From: Ohtaekwangia sp036786105
GTDB lineage: Bacteria > Bacteroidota > Bacteroidia > Cytophagales > Cyclobacteriaceae
Direction: 5' to 3'
Assembly (NCBI RefSeq): GCF_036786105.1
Contig: NZ_DAIQRQ010000015.1
Coordinates: 1 to 64,000, forward strand
DNA: 64,000 bases
Of the stretch, positions 54,521-62,932 are shown in pieces; position 1 is the stretch's first letter; every line of letters starts with the position of its first letter. The notes under the pieces are model-generated. The model searched no databases and had not been told where the DNA came from. It saw only the letters and a program-made list of their open reading frames with translations. Made by a program: the position numbers and the translations under genes.

Positions 54521-57500
54521 CTATATCTTGAGAACACGAACAGCAACTGGCTCACCACCGATCCACACCTGAATGGTATAGATGCCGCGTTTATGCTGTT
54601 GTACTTTTGTTGTAATAGCAGCACTTAATTGATCCAGCGTTCCATTACCGGTATACAGTAACTCTCCGCCAGGCCCGCGCAGTTCTGCCAGAATGGTTTG
54701 ACCCGGTTCAAGCTCGGAACAGCTCAGGCGTACAATACCGGTTGTAGGGTTAGGCGATGCCACTATATGTGGCTGCGTTTTGTTCACATCAATGATTGAG
54801 AAGATTGAAATGCGTGGTTGCACCGGCTGCAATCCTTCTGACGTTTTCTCCAGATAGAAAGATATCAGTTCAATTGGTAACTCGCGTTTGTTATCTTCCA
54901 GCGGTGTAATAGCCAGTGACGCCTGGCTGCTGCCCGCCGGTACGTCAATCGTAATGCGCTGCTGATTCGAAGCAGGCTCGGTTGTATAATCTTCTCCGTA
55001 TACAACACCAGGGCCTTGGGTTACCTGCAGTGTGATGGTTTGCGCAGAAGCAACCGGCGTGGAAAGTTTCAGGTTGAGATTATATACACCGGAGCCTTCT
55101 TTTGCTGATGGCAACAATTCTGTGAAAGCCACGGCAGGTATATCGTTGTCTTCGATAGTCAGTATAAATATACCCTGGGCACCGGCTTCAACGCCATTGC
55201 CCGACAGTACAGCGAACGAAGCTGTTTCATTCAGTTCATCCAGTTTATCTTCCAGTACACGAACGGTGAATTGAGCATATACAGAGTCTGCCGGGATTGA
55301 CAATACAATGCGATTATTTACTGCAGCCGGCTCCGTAACGAAGTCTTTGCCATAAGCAGCATCACCGCTTAACAGGATGGTTACTTCTCCGCCTTCTTCA
55401 AAAGGTTTGGCAAGCGACAGCGCTATAGTTTGCACAGCGGTGTTGCTCTCTGCCAACGTCAGGTTCTGTTTTGCAAAATTAACTTCAGGTGCCTGCAACT
55501 GATAGCGCACCATTACCGGCATGTGATCCGAGGTAGTAGTAGCATAATTTGGTATCAGGCGGAATGGCGTGATGACGCGCTCGGACCCCACTATATATTC
55601 ATCTCCCAGGTCATTGGTGATAATCTGGTGATCGATTACATCACCGAAGCTGGCTGTAGACCGTGCGCCTGCATCGCTGAGGTGCCTGGTTACGGGTATA
55701 TAGTGTGCAGTATCATTTACAAAGGCTATATACGGACTGCTTAAACCGCTCACGATCGACTGATCGAGATCATCGTTCAAATCTCCCAATACAATGATCT
55801 GCTCATCTGAATAGTATGTATCCAGCGTATCTTTCAACACTTGTGCATCATATAGTCTTCGGTCGTGATCACCGGCTGTTGATCCGGATTTGGCATGTAT
55901 ATCAATCAATGTTATTCTTTCCGTTACACCACGAATGGTAGTCTTAACCGTGAGCATATAAGGTAACCTTCCGCTGGAGAAGAAGCTGGAAGGCGTTCCT
56001 CCCGGATAATTCGGAAGCGCTTCGGGATTCGTGGTGCGTGCTTCATCATACAACGCTTCAAACATCGGACGTGCCGATACGACCTGAACAGTAGCCGTAT
56101 CATAAATGTAACATACTTTCTGCGGAGGGAATGTATTGCTGAGCCCATCAAACGAATAAGAGTAACGATCGGAGCACGTAGCACGATAGCCACCCAATTG
56201 AGCGACCAGCGCACTGAACAACGAATCGTTTGATACCTCTTGCACCGCTACGATATCGGCCTGAAGCGAATCCAGTACACGTCTTACATTTTGCAATTGC
56301 AGGTCTTCATCTGCCGGACCGTATTCTTTATTGCTATAGTCTTCTTTTCTGGCACCAAAAAACTCAAGGTTCCAGTTCACCACATCAAACGTTTTATCTC
56401 TTGCTATACTATCGGATGCTGGTGAAGGAATGGTTGCGCCCGGTATATCTGCCTGGAAGCGTGGAAGAAGTTGTGCGTTGGTTTTGAACCTGCCTACTAC
56501 ACCGGTAATAGAAACCGTATCCTGAGGCTTGGAAAGTCCTGGTATATCTGTATCGCCATCGATACGCAGATCAGCTTGTATGCCATGGGCCGTTATCGAT
56601 TCGGTGCTCTGCGGATAGAACACAAATGATTTATCGACCAGCGATACCTGTTGTACTGTAACCAGCAATCCTTCATTGGCAGCCAGTTGATCGATTGCGA
56701 TGGGCTTCGGTGCTATAATTCTTTTTGAAGAATCGGGTTTAATAAATGCTATACCCTTTCCGCTGATTTGTTTCTGATCGTTAAACAATCCAATCGGTCC
56801 TGTTACCAATACAGAATCGCCAATGGCTACACGGGACGCCAGTGAATAATCAAAAACCGGTATACCACCGGTAGCATCCTGTATATATACCGGGTTTCCC
56901 AATTCATTCCCCACGGTGATGCGTCCGGCTACAGTAACTTTCTGCCCTACGGCTTTCGTACGGGCCGTAGCGATGGGTATAACATTGCTGGCAAAGTCAA
57001 AGCCATTGCCAAATGCAAAAAATACATTGAATCCTGTTCCGCTAATGTGCGAAATGGAATCCATTACTTTCCCCGGAGCTGCCGGAGCAAACTGTACATA
57101 CACATAACCACCTTCTGCCGGCAATGTAGCCGTTGAGCCAAAATGTATACTGTCGGTTGACAACCTATATACCTGCGTGGAAGTATATAGTTTGATAGAA
57201 TCCACCAGGTTTGCACCAATCACCTGGTAACGGGTGCGGGCGCTTTCACCTACAATAACATCACCAAAGTCATACGAACCTGGCAGCAGTTTGATAGAAG
57301 GAAAATCAGAAGGTATACCCTGCGGAATAATTACAAAATCATCTACGGCAAGGCCGTCATCAGAACCAGATACATTGAAATCAGTCCAGCGAATATAAAA
57401 TATTTTACCAGGCTCGATGTTAAGGCCCGTAATGGTATAAGAAAGATTCGTGTTATAAGTAGTGTCATTACCGTTCACCGCACCTACCGTACCAACGGTA

Positions 57501-58009
57501 ACCGGGCTGTTGAAATCCAGTGCCTTTACATCGGTCCATATGCCCGATGAAAGCGATGATGCATCTACGCTGTATTGAAAGTTAATGCGATCCGCTCCTC
57601 TTCCGGTAGCACCAAGTCTCCATTGCTCACCGCGGTAAGCGATCTGCAGGGAAGTGATATAGCTTCCGGTGTTGTTTACAAAGCCTGCACCGATAGTAGG
57701 TACAAGCGATCCGGAAAGCAATCCACCCAATGCGCGGTCTGCTGCTGTAAGACCGAAGCTATAGGTGTTACCTGTGCTGGAAGAACCTGTGCCGGCAGCG
57801 TAGGTTGTGTTGGCATTGGTACCTGACTCAACGAACGTCCATCCTGCAGGAAGTGTAGCAATATCGTTGGCAGTGCCGCTGCTCGCCAGCAAATCGAAGT
57901 GCTGCTGGTACGGCGCATTAATTGTACTCAGATTTACCTGAGCGTGTAACCGGTTGAATCCGATTGAGCATAACGTGAATAAAAAGAACAATACGTAACG
58001 ATTTCTCAT
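54521..58009 (-). CDS. Secreted endonuclease/exonuclease/phosphatase-fold protein with Calx-beta repeats and T9SS type A sorting domain
   Basis: About 1162 residues from the ATG at 58009 (MRNRYVLFFLFTLCSIGF, signal peptide); the frame also runs upstream to 58126. Order of parts: N-terminal jelly-roll-like region (25-240), a choice-of-anchor-like segment, a DUF5689/OB-fold domain (about 345-450, VGQKVTVAGRITVGNELGNP), the EEP domain (about 545-870, FDVVNWNLEFFGA, IVAVQEVSND, VLGDLNDDLD, SDHMPVMVRY), two Calx-beta modules (about 880-1060), and a C-terminal type A sorting domain (SPNPTTGIVRLSCSEL, GIYTIQV). It is likely an extracellular nuclease of the ExeM kind with nucleic acid as substrate. 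Confidence 0.92.
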   Translation of the reverse strand: MRNRYVLFFLFTLCSIGFNRLHAQVNLSTINAPYQQHFDLLASSGTANDIATLPAGWTFVESGTNANTTYAAGTGSSSTGNTYSFGLTAADRALGGLLSGSLVPTIGAGFVNNTGSYITSLQIAYRGEQWRLGATGRGADRINFQYSVDASSLSSGIWTDVKALDFNSPVTVGTVGAVNGNDTTYNTNLSYTITGLNIEPGKIFYIRWTDFNVSGSDDGLAVDDFVIIPQGIPSDFPSIKLLPGSYDFGDVIVGESARTRYQVIGANLVDSIKLYTSTQVYRLSTDSIHFGSTATLPAEGGYVYVQFAPAAPGKVMDSISHISGTGFNVFFAFGNGFDFASNVIPIATARTKAVGQKVTVAGRITVGNELGNPVYIQDATGGIPVFDYSLASRVAIGDSVLVTGPIGLFNDQKQISGKGIAFIKPDSSKRIIAPKPIAIDQLAANEGLLVTVQQVSLVDKSFVFYPQSTESITAHGIQADLRIDGDTDIPGLSKPQDTVSITGVVGRFKTNAQLLPRFQADIPGATIPSPASDSIARDKTFDVVNWNLEFFGARKEDYSNKEYGPADEDLQLQNVRRVLDSLQADIVAVQEVSNDSLFSALVAQLGGYRATCSDRYSYSFDGLSNTFPPQKVCYIYDTATVQVVSARPMFEALYDEARTTNPEALPNYPGGTPSSFFSSGRLPYMLTVKTTIRGVTERITLIDIHAKSGSTAGDHDRRLYDAQVLKDTLDTYYSDEQIIVLGDLNDDLDQSIVSGLSSPYIAFVNDTAHYIPVTRHLSDAGARSTASFGDVIDHQIITNDLGDEYIVGSERVITPFRLIPNYATTTSDHMPVMVRYQLQAPEVNFAKQNLTLAESNTAVQTIALSLAKPFEEGGEVTILLSGDAAYGKDFVTEPAAVNNRIVLSIPADSVYAQFTVRVLEDKLDELNETASFAVLSGNGVEAGAQGIFILTIEDNDIPAVAFTELLPSAKEGSGVYNLNLKLSTPVASAQTITLQVTQGPGVVYGEDYTTEPASNQQRITIDVPAGSSQASLAITPLEDNKRELPIELISFYLEKTSEGLQPVQPRISIFSIIDVNKTQPHIVASPNPTTGIVRLSCSELEPGQTILAELRGPGGELLYTGNGTLDQLSAAITTKVQQHKRGIYTIQVWIGGEPVAVRVLKI

Positions 58010-58139
58010 GTACAATAATTTTTGGTTGCAAGAAACTTCTAAAGCCTGCGAAACTAATTGTAAAATATGAAAGTAATGTTTCGCTGAAGTTATATAATTG
58101 GCGGAATGGTATACGTTGCAACACAAATCTCATTACCAG

Positions 58140-58203
58140 TTACACGTTAATCATTTATCCGTAGAAGTGCATTAACGATTAACCTGTAACGGATAACGAT
58201 TAA
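58140..58203. repeat. Word-repeat inverted repeat at end of the DUF6496 gene
   Basis: TTACACGTTAATC (58140-58152) pairs with GATTAACCTGTAA (58177-58189), 12 of 13. Further words ACGGATAACGATTAA continue to the stop codon TAA of the DUF6496 gene (58200-58202). Same vocabulary as 17175-17348 and 43545-43600. Confidence 0.65.
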
Positions 58204-58436
58204 CCGGACTTCGCTTTTCTTCCACGCTTCCGGGCAGTTTTCTTTGCCGCTCTTTTCTTCGATGCTTTCTTGGGAACTTTAGCTCCGGCTTTGCGGGCTT
58301 CTGATAAACCTATAGCAATCGCTTGTTTGCGACTGGTTACTTTTTTGCCGCTGCGGCCGCTTTTGAGTGTGCCTGCTTTTTTCTCGCGCATTACTTTCGC
58401 GACTTTCTTTTGTGCTCCTTTTGAATACTTGGCCAT
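58200..58436 (-). CDS. DUF6496-type small basic protein
   Basis: A 78-residue, very Lys/Arg/Ala-rich protein. The first half (KYSKGAQKKVAKVMREKKAG, TSRKQAIAIGLSEARKAGAK) matches the DUF6496 pattern often seen near DNA-repair or stress genes. The second half is a Lys/Ala/Arg tail of histone-like character. It probably binds nucleic acid; no experiment-based role is known to me. Its stop codon is inside the word repeat. Confidence 0.8.
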   Translation of the reverse strand: MAKYSKGAQKKVAKVMREKKAGTLKSGRSGKKVTSRKQAIAIGLSEARKAGAKVPKKASKKRAAKKTARKRGRKAKSG

Positions 58437-58540
58437 ATTCTTTTACAATTGATGATGCATAGGATAAAAAAATTTCGTGCCGCCATCATTCATATTTTGG
58501 TTGATGGAACTTTACAGGAAATACTTTACTTTACAATCGT

Positions 58541-59752
58541 ATGGCGTTGAAACGATCGGGCTCTGCTGACCTTCCTTTACATTACGGACATGTGCCGCGC
58601 TGGCTCGCAGAGCGTATGGGGCGCCTCGGATTGGCTATTACGGAAGCAATTATTGCTGAGTATGGCAAAGCTGAAGTGCTGCGAAGACTCAGTGATCCTT
58701 TCTGGTTTCAAAGTCTGGGATGTGTAATGGGAATGGATTGGCATTCCTCCGGTATTACTACCTCGGTGATGGGCGCATTGAAACGTGCTATCAATCCACA
58801 CGCAAAAGAGTTCGGTATCTATATCTGTGGTGGCAAAGGAAATCACTCGCGACAAACTCCTGCAGAGTTAATAAAAATAGGTGAACAAACGGGCCTTGAT
58901 GGCCATTTTCTGGCACGCTGCAGCAAGCTTAGTGCAAAAGTAGATAATACAGCGGTGCAGGATGGCTTTCAGTTATACCTGCATAATTTCATTGTAAGCA
59001 ACGAAGGTCAGTGGGCGGTTGTACAACAAGGTATGAGTCCGCAAAGCACTACGGCCAGACGCTATCACTGGCACTCAGCATCATTAACTTCATTTGTAGA
59101 AGAGCCTCACACATCTATCTGCGGCGAGAACCAGGGAAGTATTTTGAACATGGTAGCAAAAGAAGCTGTGCCTACACAAGCGAGTCTTCTAAACATGGCG
59201 CATGAATCGCCCGACCGCATGATTAAAGAGATCAGTAAACTGACGATGCCAGCGCATCACGAAGTACAAGCTGCTGATGTCGACATCAAGCGATTGGGAA
59301 GTATACTCTGGCTGGCACATGAAAAACAACCGAAAGATTTTGAAGAGCTCCTGTTACTCGAAGGGCTTGGCCCACGCACGTTGCAGTCGCTTACACTAGT
59401 CAGCGAAGTGATATATGGAACACCTTCACGGTTTAAAGATCCTGCACGCTTTTCATTTGCCCACGGTGGTAAAGATGGTCATCCGTTTCCGGTACCCATC
59501 AAAGTATATGATGAAACCATTACTACGCTTCGTACCGCGGTTGATAAGGCAAAGCTGGGACAAAGTGATAAACAACAGGCAATCAAAAATCTTTCTGAAT
59601 TATCCATTCGTGCAGAGAAAGATTTTATTCCCAACACCAACCTCGATGCTGTAATTGAAAAAGAGCGTGACGAATCGTGGAAATATGAAGGCCGTACTGT
59701 TTTTGGCAAAGCGGTTCCTCCCAGGAAAAACCAGCAGTTAAAACTTTTCTGA
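58541..59752 (+). CDS. DUF763 domain-containing protein
   Basis: A 403-residue cytosolic protein of the DUF763/COG1415 family. Conserved phrases: SGSADLPLHYGHVPRWLAERM, LSDPFWFQSLGCVMGMDWHS, GGKGNHSRQTPAEL and ARRYHWHS. A C-terminal helix-hairpin-helix-like part (LLLLEGLGPRTLQSLTLVSEVIYG) suggests DNA binding. The biochemical function is not known. It precedes an oxidoreductase and a DNA glycosylase gene, and the neighbourhood leads to LigD. Confidence 0.9.
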   Translation: MALKRSGSADLPLHYGHVPRWLAERMGRLGLAITEAIIAEYGKAEVLRRLSDPFWFQSLGCVMGMDWHSSGITTSVMGALKRAINPHAKEFGIYICGGKGNHSRQTPAELIKIGEQTGLDGHFLARCSKLSAKVDNTAVQDGFQLYLHNFIVSNEGQWAVVQQGMSPQSTTARRYHWHSASLTSFVEEPHTSICGENQGSILNMVAKEAVPTQASLLNMAHESPDRMIKEISKLTMPAHHEVQAADVDIKRLGSILWLAHEKQPKDFEELLLLEGLGPRTLQSLTLVSEVIYGTPSRFKDPARFSFAHGGKDGHPFPVPIKVYDETITTLRTAVDKAKLGQSDKQQAIKNLSELSIRAEKDFIPNTNLDAVIEKERDESWKYEGRTVFGKAVPPRKNQQLKLF

Positions 59753-59885
59753 TTACGATCGATAAGAAGCATCACATTGGGTAGATTATACCCCAGCCTA
59801 GCCGTTATACTGGCATATCATCCTGCATATATTCTCGTATATCGCTGGCAGAAAAATTTTATCTCCATCGAAAAACAACCAAGAT

Positions 59886-61427
59886 ATGATTACGCGCGAT
59901 GGAGCCCATGTGAGTCTGTGGCAGGATATGCCTGTATACGAGACAGAGAATAAACCTACCCCTGCGGAACAGTACGATGTGATTATTGTTGGCGCTGGCA
60001 TTACCGGTATATCTACCGGGTTGCTGTTGCAAAAGTCGGGATTGAAATGCCTGATTCTGGAAGCACACCATATCGGCTTTGGTACCACGGGCGGAACCAC
60101 GGCTCACCTCAACACGCTGCTCGATAATCCATATACCACGATCAGCAAAAATTTCGGAAAAGAGAATGCAAGGCTGGTAACACTGGCAACTCGCGAAGCA
60201 ATCCATCTGATAAAACGTCACGTTGAAGATTACCGGATCGATTGCAATTTTGAGGAAGCACCAGCGTATTTGTTCTCGCAGAATGAAGAGCAATCCCGGG
60301 AGCTGGAAGATATAGCAAGAGCATCCCAGGAAGCAGGATTATCACTGGAATATGTATACAGTATACCTGCCACGATACCATTCGAAAAAGCTATTCGCGT
60401 AGAAGGACAGGCAAAGTTTCATCCGCTAAAGTATATCTACGCACTGGCAAAACAATATGAGGCTTCCGGAGGAACCATTCTGCAGTATTGCCGCGTATCC
60501 AACGTTAATGAAGAAGGCGATGTTATTGAAGTACAATCTGATTCAGCAACGTTCAAAACAAAACGGCTGATCTATGCCACACACATACCGCCTACGATCA
60601 ACCTGCTGCACTTGCGCTGCGCTCCGTGGCGTAGTTATGCAATGGCCATCAAACTCAACAACGAACAATATCCGGAAGGGCTTCTCTACGATATGTATGA
60701 TCCTTACCACTACTACCGCACACAGGTAGTAGACGGCGAAAAATACCTGATCGTGGGGGGAGAAGACCACAAGACCGGTCATGAAGCCAATACCGATAAA
60801 TGTTTCCGCCAGTTGGAGAGCTATGTCCGGCAATATTATAGTGTACGCGAAGTAGTCTATCGATGGTCATCACAATACTTTGAGCCTGCTGACGGATTAC
60901 CCTACATCGGCCACATGCCTGGTCATTCTGAAAATGTATATGTAGCGACCGGTTATGGCGGCAATGGTATGACGTTTAGCAGTGTTGCTGCCATGGTGCT
61001 GCACGACCTGATCGTGTTGAAGGAAGGTATATTTGCCGATCTCTTCTCGCCATCGCGCATCAAACCGGTGGCAGGCTTTGTAAACTTCATTGAACACAAC
61101 GCAGATGTAGCGAAGCAATTTATCGGCAAATGGTTTGCAACGGAAGGGCTGGATGAAATGGCGGCTCTTGCACCGGGTGAAGGCAAAGTAGTAAAGTACA
61201 ACGGAGAAGTTATCGCACTATCAAAAGATAGCGAAGGTATGTTGCATGCCGTCTCTCCTGTTTGCACGCACATGAAATGCAGTGTAAGCTGGAACCTCAC
61301 CGAGCAAACCTGGGATTGCCCGTGCCACGGAGCCCGCTACGATCCCGATGGCAAAGTACTCACCGGACCAGCCAGTCATAATCTCGAACCCATTGAGCTG
61401 CGAACGCTCGAAGAGAAAAAACGCTGA
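59886..61427 (+). CDS. FAD-dependent oxidoreductase fused to C-terminal Rieske domain
   Basis: A 513-residue fusion. The DAO-type flavoprotein (about 25-400) has the dinucleotide site YDVIIVGAGITGISTGLLLQ and VATGYGGNGMTFSS near the end of the FAD part. The Rieske domain (about 415-510) has the cluster ligands CTHMKC (C-x-H) and CPCHGARYD (C-x2-H) with GPASHNLEPI. Such fusions are seen in many bacteria, with unknown substrates; electron transfer between flavin and the 2Fe-2S centre is implied. The gene ends at the word-repeat site starting 61433. Confidence 0.92.
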   Translation: MITRDGAHVSLWQDMPVYETENKPTPAEQYDVIIVGAGITGISTGLLLQKSGLKCLILEAHHIGFGTTGGTTAHLNTLLDNPYTTISKNFGKENARLVTLATREAIHLIKRHVEDYRIDCNFEEAPAYLFSQNEEQSRELEDIARASQEAGLSLEYVYSIPATIPFEKAIRVEGQAKFHPLKYIYALAKQYEASGGTILQYCRVSNVNEEGDVIEVQSDSATFKTKRLIYATHIPPTINLLHLRCAPWRSYAMAIKLNNEQYPEGLLYDMYDPYHYYRTQVVDGEKYLIVGGEDHKTGHEANTDKCFRQLESYVRQYYSVREVVYRWSSQYFEPADGLPYIGHMPGHSENVYVATGYGGNGMTFSSVAAMVLHDLIVLKEGIFADLFSPSRIKPVAGFVNFIEHNADVAKQFIGKWFATEGLDEMAALAPGEGKVVKYNGEVIALSKDSEGMLHAVSPVCTHMKCSVSWNLTEQTWDCPCHGARYDPDGKVLTGPASHNLEPIELRTLEEKKR

Positions 61428-61432
61428 TAACA

Positions 61433-61526
61433 TGTTTACATGTGCGCGTTGATACGTGTTTACGTGAGCACGTATCAACGTACACACGTAAACACATACT
61501 TAACACTTAAACACTTAAACACTTTC
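61433..61526. repeat. Word-repeat hairpin, ACGTGTTTAC vocabulary
   Basis: The perfect 12-bp arms CGTTGATACGTG (61447-61458) and CACGTATCAACG (61469-61480) have a 10-nt spacer. Outer arms (TGTTTACATGTG with CACACGTAAACA, mostly matched) extend the stem to about 30 bp. Then TTAACACTTAAACACTTAAA runs to the glycosylase start at 61530. It may end the oxidoreductase transcript. Confidence 0.7.
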
Positions 61527-61529
61527 CAA

Positions 61530-62261
61530 ATGCCCGAAGGTCCTTCCATTGTTATTCTCAAAGAGGCGGTGCAGGCGTTTCGGGGAAAGAAAGTTATAGC
61601 AGCTTCGGGAAGCACGAAGAAGTTTGATGTTAGCAGGCTTACGGGGAAGAAGGTGATTGACTTCAAAAGCTGGGGTAAACATTTTCTGATCTGCTTTGAC
61701 AAGTTTACGGTGCGTGTTCACTTCCTTCTGTTCGGATCGTATCGGATCAACGAGCAAAAGGATTCAACCGCCCGGTTACACCTTGCCTTTACGAAAGGCG
61801 AACTTAACTTTTACGCATGCTCGCTTGCGCTGATCGAAACGCCACTGGACGATATATATGACTGGAGTGCCGATGTGATGAGCGATACCTGGAATGCCGG
61901 CAACGCCTTGAAGAAATTACAGAAGTCACCCGCAACACTGGTCTGCGATGCGTTGTTGGATCAGACTATATTTGCCGGTGTAGGAAACATTATCAAGAAC
62001 GAAGTATTGTTCCGCATCCGCGTGCATCCGGAAACTGAAGTTGGAAATTTACCGCTGGCCAAGAGAAAAGAATTGGTAAAAGAAGCGGTACAATATAGCT
62101 TCGACTTCCTTGCGTGGAAAAAGAACTTCGAGTTAAAGAAACACTGGCTCATCCACACCAAACAAACCTGTCCCCGCGACCATATACCCGTAATCAAAAA
62201 ATACCTCGGCAAAACCAACCGCAGAACATTTTACTGCGAAAGATGTCAGAAGAAGTATTAA
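61530..62261 (+). CDS. nei: Fpg/Nei family DNA glycosylase
   Basis: About 243 residues from the ATG at 61530. The start is fixed because the catalytic N-terminus must be MPEGPS (P2 as Schiff-base nucleophile, E3). The longer frame from 61440 reads through the repeat and is rejected. Further features: the H2TH domain (about 125-195, LLDQTIFAGVGNIIKNEVLF) and the C-terminal zinc finger (TCPRDHIPVIKKYLGKTNRRTFYCERCQ), in which one zinc ligand appears as His or Asp instead of Cys. It excises oxidised bases (8-oxoG or pyrimidines) and cuts the strand. Exact substrate class is not decided. Confidence 0.92.
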   Translation: MPEGPSIVILKEAVQAFRGKKVIAASGSTKKFDVSRLTGKKVIDFKSWGKHFLICFDKFTVRVHFLLFGSYRINEQKDSTARLHLAFTKGELNFYACSLALIETPLDDIYDWSADVMSDTWNAGNALKKLQKSPATLVCDALLDQTIFAGVGNIIKNEVLFRIRVHPETEVGNLPLAKRKELVKEAVQYSFDFLAWKKNFELKKHWLIHTKQTCPRDHIPVIKKYLGKTNRRTFYCERCQKKY

Positions 62262-62404
62262 CGTGCCTACGTGTTTATGTGTGCAAGTGTTTACGTAGCG
62301 CGGCTTGAAGCATTCCTGGTATTTAAATTTCTCCTGACAAACATAAACACGTACCGATACACATGAATCAACGTACCAACATACACACCTAAACACGTAA
62401 ACAC
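62262..62404. repeat. Word-repeat site with 13-bp perfect arms
   Basis: TACGTGTTTATGT (62268-62280) pairs perfectly with ACATAAACACGTA (62341-62353) at 60 nt distance. Related words (AAGTGTTTACGTAG on the left; AACGTACCAACATACACACC and AAACACGTAAACACATG on the right) fill the gap between the glycosylase stop and the next start, so the ribosome site of the 62405 gene lies within the repeat. Confidence 0.7.
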
Positions 62405-62863
62405 ATGAGCTTGCTCATTATATTTTCCGGCATCACCGGCACAGCTACGATGACTGCGTTTCTGTACCTTCTCTCCTACATCACGCATAAGCGGTTGAAG
62501 GTGGTTAAAATTCTCGGGACGATGCTTACCTTTCAGACTACCCCGCAACGCGGATTGTCTGATAGTACATTCGCCATTGTTACCGGTATAGCAGCGCATT
62601 ACCTGGTGGGAATTTTATTCGCCTTTATATGGCATTTACTCTGGCAACACGGCATCGGATCGCCAACACTCCTCATCTGCATGCTCTATGGCTTCATCTT
62701 CGGAGCTTTTGGTATACTGGTATGGAGAATTTTCTTTGCTATACATCCACATCCACCCGATGTACCCCTTCGCTCCTATATTCCATCCATCCTCATAGGG
62801 CACGTATTTTTTGGGATTGGAGTATATTTAGGTATTCATGTTGGTATGTGTGTACGTGTTTAA
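62405..62863 (+). CDS. Small polytopic membrane protein, C-terminus in repeat
   Basis: A 152-residue protein with about four helices (3-25, 60-82, 92-113, 125-145). The family is not recognised (the loop pattern ILGTMLTFQTTPQ and HPHPPDVPLRSYIPSILIGH is not one I can name). The last ten residues (GIHVGMCVRV) are encoded by the ACGTGT-type word repeat, so the stop codon TAA also lies in it. The start ATG is the last word of the repeat in front. The whole gene is thus sandwiched between two repeat sites. Confidence 0.75.
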   Translation: MSLLIIFSGITGTATMTAFLYLLSYITHKRLKVVKILGTMLTFQTTPQRGLSDSTFAIVTGIAAHYLVGILFAFIWHLLWQHGIGSPTLLICMLYGFIFGAFGILVWRIFFAIHPHPPDVPLRSYIPSILIGHVFFGIGVYLGIHVGMCVRV

Positions 62864-62932
62864 GTTGGTATGTTGAATACATTACAGGCTGGCAACGAAC
62901 GCACATACCAACGCAAACACATAAACATGTTT
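62840..62932. repeat. Word-repeat site with 11-bp perfect arms between convergent genes
   Basis: GTTGGTATGTG (62840-62850) pairs with CACATACCAAC (62902-62912), perfect, about 50 nt apart; further CATGTT/AACATG ends extend it. It overlaps the end of the small membrane-protein gene and reaches to the LigD stop codon. Confidence 0.7.

Noticed and set aside
61433..62932. CRISPR array
   Set aside because: The words are short, of variable length and form palindromes; there are no constant repeats with unique spacers and no cas genes.
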